A DNA stretch of 64,000 nt from Punctularia strigosozonata HHB-11173 SS5 (taxonomy: Eukaryota > Basidiomycota > Agaricomycetes > Corticiales > Punctulariaceae). Shown piece by piece: positions 56,211-64,000 of the stretch; within the stretch, counting starts at the first letter, position 1, and the number at the start of each line of letters is the position of its first letter. The stretch is taken from assembly GCF_000264995.1 (NCBI RefSeq), contig NW_006767446.1, positions 719,290 through 783,289 of the forward strand, read 5' to 3'. The notes under the pieces are model-generated. The model did no database searches. It was given only the letters and a program-made list of their open reading frames with translations, and was not told the origin of the DNA. Position numbers and translations under genes: made by a program.

Positions 56211-58533
56211 ATGCCCTCACCTCTCCTCCTCGCCCCGCCCGAGATCGTCGAAGAGATCATCCTTTTAGCCACAGCAGCCCACCCAGCTGGTCCTCCCTCG
56301 TCCCTCTACGCATTGCAGGTCACCTGCCGCCATCTACATCGTACCCTCCATGCAAATCATAACCCTCGCCTCTTTGCAGGCATCTACATGCAAATGTTCG
56401 GTGACGCCCACCGGATCCGGACCTTGGTCATGGCACGCGACCGGACAGGCGACGTGTCGCTGCTGTCGCAAACGTTGGCCGTCGAACTCCAATCGCGGCT
56501 CGGGACCATGCAGGTCTTCCGCGACGTTTTTGCGTCACTCGATATCGGCCTGTATGACCCCAAGTTGCCAGATGCCTTCCTTCAAGCTTATCTCATGCTG
56601 CTCCAAGACCCCGCCAGCGTCGTCCAGCTGCGCTGGGCGCGTGCTTACGAGGTCTGCCTTGCGTGGCTCAAGAACCGCCTCCACGAGGGCGCGCTCGCGA
56701 ACAATGGCTGGCCGGTGGAGAACGTGACGAACGCGCTCGTCGTCAGCCTCTTCTGGTCGTTAGACTCTCGAGGTGCGCAGTTCGACCCACAGCGACGCCA
56801 GGATTTGACCCATTTACTTCTTTCCTCTCATCAGCCGCGATTGGGGCCGAATCTCAACAGCTTCGCGCAGAGGTCCTGGAGCTTCTGCAGCCGTTCGTGC
56901 AAGCTTCTTTCCGGGTGCGTGCTGCGTTAGAAGCCCTGTTGGGCGGTGAACCTGTGCTCATCATGTGTCCTCTTCTCGCAGTATCCCTGCGGGAACGTGC
57001 CGGATCACGTCTTCGAGGCTTGCGCCTCCTCCAAAACATCGGGTCCTGATGCGGGTCCGACCACCGGACGACATACCGCGCACGGCGCGTGGCCTCCAAC
57101 AAGGCTTGCGCCGATACATGTTGCTTTCGTTGGGCTCGAGGGCCTTGTGGAAGTACCGATGCCTTCTATTGCGCTGTATGCTATTCCTGCGTACTTTGCC
57201 CGCCTCGCGATGACGCCAATGGCTATTCCGTCCTCCCTGCCACGTACGCGGGCCGAGGCCATCGATCGCGGGTATGGTCCGCACGGCGTCACCATCGAAG
57301 ACATCATTGCCTTCAATGAGCACGCGGGTGTGCGATTTCCCGACGCCGCCGACTTCAGGAGCGAAACGGGCTTAATGGTCGCACCCTCTCTGAGTCAACT
57401 GCGCCCGACGAATACGCCTCGCCTTGCGCCGTACATACTGGGCTCGATCACCGGGTCCTGGCGGGGATCTTATGCTGTTCGTCGTCGCTTTTTTTTTCAC
57501 TTTGTGAGGACTAACGGGCGCTCGCGTGTTCCCTCTGGTAGCACCTGTCTCGCGAAGCCTACACGCACATGTTGGAGCACCGCACGGCGCCGGCCCAGTT
57601 CCCGCGCATGGTGCGAAAGCCAATATATATCACGTTCCAGGAGCACTATAATTACTCCCCTGGACGGCCTATCCCTCTGCCTCTCGAAGAACGCGGGTTC
57701 GCGAACGCGTGGCTGCCGGACAAGTGCGTGTGGCGCCTGTGCGAGGTGCGTGTTTACGTTTCTTTCTCTCCGAACCCCCCTTTTTCACCCCCCGGTGCTG
57801 TGCGATTGTGGCGCGAGTGTCGCGCACGCGAGAGGCGGGAATCAAAGGCTAACTATGTTTGAAACATATCTTGTAGGATCACATCGAGTTCTCGGGCGTC
57901 GATGGCGATTGGGCGGCCACGTACAGGACGTATGAGCCCGGACTTGGTGGGCGCGAGGACTGCCATCCGCAGCGGAACGCGGCGGCGCCTATCGACGTCG
58001 TCGTCACCGGGAAGGTACGTGTTTGCGCCCATACCGCCACCCACAGCCATCCTCTCTCCCGAATCGTTCGCGAACCCAACTTTTCACCAACCTGACCCTT
58101 TTGATCGCAGACGAGCGAAGACGGCTTGGTTTGGAACCCGCTTCGATTCTATGGGCGGGTGCGGCCGAGCGACGGCCGCGTGACGTTGGTGGCAGAAGCG
58201 GTGAGTAAGGCGCCTGCGCGGCGCACGGGCGGAGGGGACGTTGACGTACTGACGGTGTCTTTCTGCGACGCGCAGAGCGATCCGGAGAGGTCGCACGTCG
58301 GGCGTTGGATCTATACGGGCTACGGTGAGTACCTGCCCCCCTTTTCATCTCCGCCATCGCGCAGCTCGCTGAAGATTTCACGTTTTGTTTTGTGCTTTCT
58401 CTTCTTCTGTTGTTGCCGGTGCGCGGGTTTGGCAGTGACGGCGTCGGGCAACTTCGTGGGGCGGATGATGTTCTGCGACGCGGGAATCGACCCGCCTCCG
58501 TGGGACGGCGTGTTCTGCTTGTCCAAGGTCTAA
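56211..58533 (+). CDS. F-box-like protein, paralogue A of a tandem pair
   Basis: Agaricomycete-type F-box protein, expected to be a substrate receptor for SCF ubiquitin ligases. The F-box lies at residues 5-50: LLLAPPEIVEEIILLATAAH and LYALQVTCRHLHRTLHA. A helical region follows (FAGIYMQMFGDAHRIRTLVM, PDAFLQAYLMLLQDPASVVQ, RWARAYEVCLAWLKNRLHEG). Introns begin after SLDS-R. Later exons give ESQQLRAEVLELLQPFVQAS, PMPSIALYAIPAYFARLAMT, AYTHMLEHRTAPAQFPRMVR and FQEHYNYSPGRPIPLPLEER. A C-terminal beta-rich region reads DHIEFSGVDGDWAATYRTYE, PIDVVVTGKTSEDGLVWNPL, FYGRVRPSDGRVTLVAEA, GRWIYTGYVTASGNFVGRMM and WDGVFCLSKV-stop. About eight introns join in frame. The neighbour at 60095 has the same order of domains, so this is an old tandem duplication. 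Confidence 0.8.
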
Positions 58534-60094
58534 CCTTTTGGGCTGTGGGGCGAGGAGGGGCGGGCGGAGTTGGTTCGCCCCGAGGCCCGGGGCGTTAGTG
58601 ACGATTAGGTGGTTAGTGTCGTCGCGGATGTTTTCTTGTCCTTTCTCTGCGCTCTTGGTTACACGTTCGTCGTTGACGGCTTCGACAGCCATCTCGGGTG
58701 GTCAGTCTATAGGTCCCGTCCCCTCTGCTTCTTCTCCATACTGCCCCGGATATTTGTGGGCTTCGGCGATCGTGGCTCCTTTCCCGCATCCATACCTCTT
58801 CCTCGTCGTTTCATATCCCGGATCATATTGGCACGAACAGTCGGCTTCTGTATACATACCTAAGCACTTCCTTCCCCCCTTTTCATCTCCCTCGTGATAG
58901 TTTTCGGACAGCCGGGCTCTCGCTCGGATCCGAGGTGGGTGAGAATCGCGCGCGAAGGGAGGGTAGTAACTGGTCATTGTACATCATAATGCATCACGCA
59001 TTTGTCGAGAAAACCCGTGAGTTTCTGATAATACCCTGCCGGGCCATGTAAGAAAAGGGGGGGGGGGAGAATCGCGGGGGAATGTCTAACCGGAATAGAA
59101 GGCATGGGCCCGCGGCGCAGTTGGACGTTATCGTTTCGTGTTCCCTTCCATACCTCGCTTGATCGTTACCGCCTCTAGATTCTTTCTGTTGGCTCGAAAT
59201 GCTCCCGTGTTATCGCACGCTCATGTATGATCTCTTTGAAAGGTTTTGCCCTCGCGGCCTAATTATACATCATATACTTTTAGAACTTTTACTTGACTTA
59301 AGGCGTAGGACGGGCCCGGTGATATGGGATGTGTTCTGTTCAAGCGCGCGCTTCGCGAGATCCCCGCGTCTTGGGTGGGGTGCGTCAAGGTTGATGATGA
59401 TGCCCGCGGGCTTCGCCGTGCCGCGAGTCGACCGGTCAGGCCGAGGTCGAGCTGCTAACCCAGAGTTGCGAGCTGGCCAGCTTCGGTTTTGAACGTGCGA
59501 GTACCAACCCGGCGCTTACGAGCGGGTGGCGTTTTCGAGAGGTCGATGTGTATGCCTCATGGATCAACGTCCTCGCGGTACTCGCGTACTCGACAAATCG
59601 TAGGCCCCGCGTTTGGTGGCGACGTGTGACTTGCCCCCTTGATTGTGCGTTTTCTCCGCGCGCTGAGAATTGCCATTGAGGACCACAATTCGAGAGGATG
59701 TTTCCAGGCACTACCGTCAACGTGGACGGAGTCAAAAGCCAGGCAAGGCGGCACCAGCTGCAACAGCATCGCTGAGGACCACTGGCTAGCACTGATTAGC
59801 ATTGACTACGTAGCTTGTACGTAAGTAATTATGTATCCGTAGCCAATCACGTCTCTGAACTCCCCCGCTCCGGACCCCGGCTATGTCAATAGCCGGAGTA
59901 CACGCCGATGTCATCGTTATTTCTGACGCGTTGTTCCTGCAAGCCTCACACTGCAGTTGCGGGGGATTGCGCAAAACTCAATCGCATGCCCATCACTACT
60001 CCGCGTTCATCGTTCCGCCTTCGACCCACTCATCTCGGTCCAGCGACACCTTAAGGGATCAACCAAGTAGGCTTTGCGCGCGCGCGTGCGTGTG
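58534..60094. other. Spacer between the two F-box genes
   Basis: 1.5 kb without a recognisable exon. It includes an 11-base G run at 59057-59067 and AT-rich sequence near 59260-59300. Confidence 0.4.
59057..59067. repeat. Homopolymer G11
   Basis: Eleven consecutive G in an intergenic spacer; the length may vary or be misread. Confidence 0.8.
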
Positions 60095-62346
60095 ATGTCG
60101 CTCGATACGCTCCCGCCCGAGATCCTCGAGCAGATCGCGTTCCAGCTCGCGACCGACCCGGTCCTCGGTCCGCCCGCGCACCTCCGCGCCTTGCTCCTCG
60201 CCGGCCGCACGTTCTACGACGCGCTTTGCGTGGATGCGAACCCGGTGCTGTATGCGGGCGTGTTCGCGGCCAAGTTTGATCGGAGGCGGTTGTGGTACCG
60301 CGGACCGGGAGGGAGGGGAGGAGGCGGAGGAGGGGCGGTGGGGGAGGCGGAGGAGCTGAGGAGGAGGTGTGGGGTGTTGGGGAGGGTGAAGGCGAGGCGA
60401 GGATGTTATCGCCGTTTGGAAGCACGCTGGGACTCAGAGGGGGAGGGGGAGGGAGAGACGAGGGAGATACTATGGACGGCGTACCTGATGATGCTGGAGA
60501 ACGACGGCGCGAACGAGAGGCATCTGAGGCATGCTGGGATAGACGGATGGTTGAGGGACTTTTGGGCGCATGCGGATGGGGCGAGCGGCGTCGCGCGGTG
60601 TATGAGCGAGGGACGGTGGCCGGAGGACGGGGACGAGACCGCGCTCGGGATGTGGTTATTCTGGTTCTTGTTCAAGCCCGGTGAATACACCCCACCCACA
60701 CCGTTCTCTAATCTTCGTTTTTTTGGCTGACGCTCGGTGGCTCTCTCGTTCGCGCGCGGCAGAAAAGTACAAGGACGACCACGAGCTGACGCGGCTGCTC
60801 AAGATGTTCGCGCTCGGGGCGCACAAGGTAGGTGCATACCCCGTCTGTTGCTGCCGAGCGACGAGGCTGACGATCGACGCAGTACCCGCTCTGTGAGCCG
60901 TCCTGGGTCGATTTCCGTCCCCCGCCGCTTCCGCCCGTGCCGGAACACAGTCTCGTGCCGCACTACGGCGCGCGTATCGTGCTGCGCCCGCCGCCGCTCG
61001 CGGTGCCCGCCATCCTGTCCTACCTCGCTCTCGTCAACCGGTACGTGTCCCGCCCTTTTTCTTCGAACTCCCTCTCATCATTGGAATTTTTTCATCGTTT
61101 TTTCCTGACGTTTTCTGACATCGCTTTTCTTCGTATGTTACTATAGCCGCCCGGCGTCGTCGACGGCGGCGCATATCGCGACGCTCGCGACGATGCCGAT
61201 ACCGCCCACGGCGCCGGCGACGGTGGCCGTCATCGGCGGGGCGAGCAGGGGCGGCGAGTGCGCGTGCGAGTGGGGGCGCTGTCTCGCGCTCGGCGGCGGC
61301 GGCGGCGGTGGCGACGGGCGGCCGTTCAGGCCGGGGAGCTTGGAGGGCGTGTGGGAGGGGATGTTCATGGTGCGTGCTGCGATCTGAACTTTTTTTTTAC
61401 CTCTTTCCTTGTTTGTGAGCTGGATCCTGTGAGGGGTCCTGTGGCGTGTCGTGGCTTTGCCCGCTTTCGCTTTTTTGTTTTCTTTTTTTCCCTGGTGCGC
61501 TGATTGTTACCCCTATTTTTTGGCTGTTATGTTTTCTGCGTAGTACTCGGAGTTCCCTGCGTACGCGGCGCTCCTGGCCGGCGCGGCGCCGGAGGTGTTG
61601 TATCGCAGCTCGGTAGCACAGCATCGGCAGACGTGGAAGCTGCGAGAGTACCATTATCGCCGGCGACGACGCGGGGGGTCGAGTTGTGGATGCGAGCGAT
61701 GGGGGGATGCGGATGCGGATGAGACGCGAGGGGAGGAAGGGAAGAAGGAGGAGGGGGAGGGGGAGGTGGGGGAGGGGGAGATGAAGGGCCCGTTGCCGGC
61801 GGGGAATCCGCTCAGGGGGTATTTGTCGCCTGGGACGCGGGTGGAGGAGGAGAGTGGACGGACGTGGATTGAGTTTAGGAGGAGCGAGGGGGCGGTGAGG
61901 TATGTCCGCGCGGGGGAGGGCGAGGGCGAGGGCGAGGGCCAGGAGGAGGATGGAGAAGAAGTGCAAGATGTGGTGGTGACTGGCGAGGTAAGGGCGTTTC
62001 TCCCCTTGCGCTCGCGATGTGAGCGTGGTGCTGACGAAGGACGCGCGCGATAGGGTCATTCGGCGTGGGGGCAGTTTAATCTCCTTGGACGCGTCAGGCC
62101 GTGCGACGGGTTCATCACGCTGTCCAAGATATACGTGCGTGCTTTCTTGTTTTGTTTCGCTCGCGGAAGTTATGAATGGAGCGTTTTTGGATTTTCCAGA
62201 TTGACGGAGACCGCGGCGAATGGGTGTACAGAGGTTACCTCGTCGGCGATGCGTACGGAAATCTCGCTGGCAGGTGGAGAGACAGTTTGACCCCCGTCGG
62301 CGAGCAGGGGTATGAAGGATGCTTTGCGATGAGCCGTAGGAGGTAA
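60095..62346 (+). CDS. F-box-like protein, paralogue B of a tandem pair
   Basis: Paralogue of the gene at 56211. The start MSLDTLPPEILEQIAFQLAT opens an F-box that continues PAHLRALLLAGRTFYDALCV and NPVLYAGVFAAKFDRRRLWY. Next come ETREILWTAYLMMLENDGAN (compare AYLMMLEND with AYLMLLQDP in A), RHAGIDGWLRDFWAHADGAS and ALGMWLFWFLFKP. Exons then give YKDDHELTRLLKMFALGAHK, YPLCEPSWVDFRPPPLPPVP and MPIPPTAPATVAVIGGASRG. Late exons carry the shared C-terminal region: NPLRGYLSPGTRVEEESGRT, VQDVVVTGE, LLGRVRPCDGFITLSKI, GEWVYRGYLVGDAYGNLAGR and GYEGCFAMSRRR-stop. Compared with A it has gained Gly- and Glu-rich low-complexity insertions coded by purine-rich DNA (about 60302-60480 and 61735-61970). Six to eight introns join in frame. 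The function is inferred from the F-box only. Confidence 0.78.
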
Positions 62347-63087
62347 AAATGGGACAGTGGATATTTGGTTATCTTGTTTGCTATGATTTCTCGCTGTCGT
62401 TTGTTCCATGTTCATCCTTGCTTCATCGTAACCCAATGCATAGTTTGCTTTCCCTCGTACTCTCGAAAACTCTGCACGACTGGACTGGTTCTCGGTCTGC
62501 ATACGGCGTTCGGGCCGCTCACCTCTGCGTCCTGTGCTCCTCCAGGCCGCGTCCAGACGCGAAGCTCAGCAAGTAGATTCGACCTGACGCAAGCGGTGCC
62601 CTCCTAATATACGAACGCTGTGCTCTATCGTTGATCTCCTTCCCCATCTGCGGACGTTGTGGGCGCTATCGACCTCCGTCCCAGGCGCCGCACAGCCGCA
62701 GATGCAGGTCACCTTCGACGGACGCGTTCCAACAGAACGCGTTGCCCAAATCGGGAAGGCGACCTGCCGGATTCGGGACGTGGCGGTCACCGCCTCTTCC
62801 TCTCCTGCACCGCTCGCTCGCCTCGTTCCAACCCCTTCCACCAGTTCCAGGGGCCACCAACACGTTTTTCGACTCCATCCTCTGCGTGTTAATGCGGATT
62901 GCTATCTGAACCTTGACATTTTCGCGATGGAGGAATCAGACACGACGCAGGCGCCCACAAGAGGCGATGTGCCCCCGCAGAGGCATATAAACGCCCAACG
63001 GGGAACACGTCCAAGATTTTTTTCCTTAGGAAAACATTTTCCTTTCGTTCGAGACAGATTACAAGTTTCCGGTTCCCCCGCATTTGA
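62347..63087. other. Spacer before the kinase-like gene
   Basis: About 740 bp. The long open frame crossing it (62657-63631) begins at a non-ATG codon and is out of frame with the recognised gene, so I do not call it. A TATA box lies near its end. Confidence 0.4.
62984..62991 (+). promoter_or_regulatory. TATA-like box of the kinase-like gene
   Basis: CATATAAA within GAGGCATATAAACGCC, about 100 bp before the ATG at 63088. Confidence 0.45.
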
Positions 63088-64000
63088 ATGCACAAGTCCT
63101 CCTTCAACTTGCCCCCGAAGCAGCAGCCCGGCGACGTCTACTGGGTCGGCACCGCGTACGACCCGGACTATACCTACTTTGCGCTCTCGGACGGACAGAA
63201 CCTGCTCGTCGTCCGCACCGACTCCTGTTGGCCATCGTCTGCCCACAACGACAGCAATAGCGATAGCGATAGCGACCGCTTTGATGACCGTGCGCTCGTG
63301 GATACGGACGACCCGGAGGTCGTCAACGCCCACCTCGCCGAGATGGCGACCCTGTGCGGCACGCGCGCGCGCGCCCAGCTCCGCTTCGGCGGATCGACGT
63401 CCAGCGCGGCGCTGCTCCGCTCCGGGAGAGGAGGATACGCGGTGGAGTACGTCCCCGACCCGTCGTTCCCCGTCCGATGCGAGCTCTGGGCCCCGCTCGT
63501 CGACGAGCGCGAGATCTGCGTCACGCGCTGGATGGACTTCCACAGACGCAGGGGGCTGTGGAAGGGGAGGGAGGTGGACGTGCTCATGGACGGGTGCGAC
63601 GAGGAGGGCGCGAGGGCGGTGGGCGAGGTGACGGACGCGTATTGGCGGATGAGGGGCACGGGGTGTACGTTCGAAGTCCTCGGACGTGAGTCACGCTCTC
63701 CCGTTCCTGAACATATACCTCGGTGTAAACATGACACTCATCTGAATTGTCATCAGATGTGACGCGCCATGGACGCGTCGTCGGGCTCATGACGGAGCGC
63801 ATCCAGGGTCGCCCGCCGCGGTACGAAGACAGGCAGAAGGTCTACGCCGCCGTCGCCAAGCTCCAGCGGCACGGTCTGCTGCACACCCAGCTCGATCACG
63901 ACACGATCGTCATCTCCCCCTCCGGCCACGTCCGGTTCGTCTCCCCGGAAGACGCGGTCTACTTCCCGCCCGAAGAGCGGGACGAGCTCGACCGCCGCGC
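63088..64000 (+). CDS. Kinase-like fold protein (probable pseudokinase), cut by the window edge
   Basis: Member of the Agaricomycete kinase-like-domain proteins seen beside F-box genes. The start MHKSSFNLPPKQQPGDVYWV is followed by GTAYDPDYTYFALSDGQNLL, an acidic Ser/Asp run, LVDTDDPEVVNAHLAEMATL, VRCELWAPLVDEREICVTRW and EVTDAYWRMRGTGCTFEVLG. After an intron (donor GTGAGT near 63687) it reads HVTRHGRVVGLMTERIQGRP, then VYAAVAKLQRHGLLHTQLDH, DTIVISPSGHVRFVSPEDAV. The last two correspond to the catalytic loop and DFG region of kinases, but HRD is HTQ and no DFG is visible, so catalysis is unlikely. The frame is still open at the right edge. It continues the tandem cluster of related-style genes that begins at 56211. 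Confidence 0.65.

Noticed and set aside
63018-63055. AGGAAAA-CA-TTTTCCT short inverted repeat before the kinase-like gene
   Set aside because: The arms are only 7 bp and AT-rich; expected by chance in a promoter.
62657-63631. 324-codon plus-strand open frame
   Set aside because: Non-ATG start, Ser/Arg-rich and out of frame with the kinase-like gene it overlaps.

Overview
This is nuclear DNA of a filamentous basidiomycete, most likely a wood- or litter-decaying Agaricomycete. The genes carry many short introns, mostly 50-70 bp with GT..AG ends. The protein set is typical of that group: a secreted laccase, a GH131 glycoside hydrolase with a fungal cellulose-binding module, a DUF6534 membrane protein, a large TPR-CHAT (caspase-like) protein, tandem F-box genes and a kinase-like pseudoenzyme. 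I found no bacterial operon, CRISPR array, rRNA gene, tRNA gene or intact transposon. All gene models were spliced by eye from reading frames, splice consensus and family knowledge, so exon edges are approximate unless a position is given.

Layout. 1-4 kb: a carboxylesterase running off the left edge, with its frame broken around the catalytic serine, then a Ser/Thr-rich single-pass membrane protein. 4-6.9 kb: gene-poor, with a diverged duplicated block that may be old FunK1-type kinase sequence. 6.9-8.8 kb: a DUF3602-like protein with three GRGG(A/I)GN motifs. 11.2-15.6 kb: a DUF6534 membrane protein, an HD-domain cyanamide-hydratase-like enzyme and a small membrane protein. 16.6-20.5 kb: the TPR-CHAT gene, about 1193 residues. 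21.1-23.7 kb: MCM10. 24.0-25.2 kb: a sulfotransferase-fold gene with two in-frame stops. 26.0-27.2 kb: an unrecognised gene. 28.8-32.2 kb: divergent NDUFA6 (complex I) and PPR genes. 32.5-33.4 kb: ASF1. 33.8-39.5 kb: laccase and GH131-CBM1, both on the minus strand. 40.3-44.1 kb: a Nudix hydrolase and a long G-protein alpha subunit. 46.7-49.2 kb: divergent DUF202 and OXA1-like genes. 52.8-53.7 kb: eEF1B-alpha. 56.2-62.3 kb: two paralogous F-box genes. 63.1 kb to the end: a kinase-like gene cut by the window edge.

Themes. MCM10 and ASF1 both act in S phase, and each has an upstream ACGCGT (MCB-type) box plus an identical 13-mer. NDUFA6, the PPR protein and the OXA1-like insertase serve mitochondria. 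Laccase and GH131-CBM1 are plant cell wall enzymes. The least understood and most interesting gene is the TPR-CHAT protein, a candidate caspase-like regulator whose His and Cys are both in place. Some loci look decayed (carboxylesterase, sulfotransferase-like gene, the 4-6.5 kb block), and several multi-kilobase stretches hold no gene I can support.
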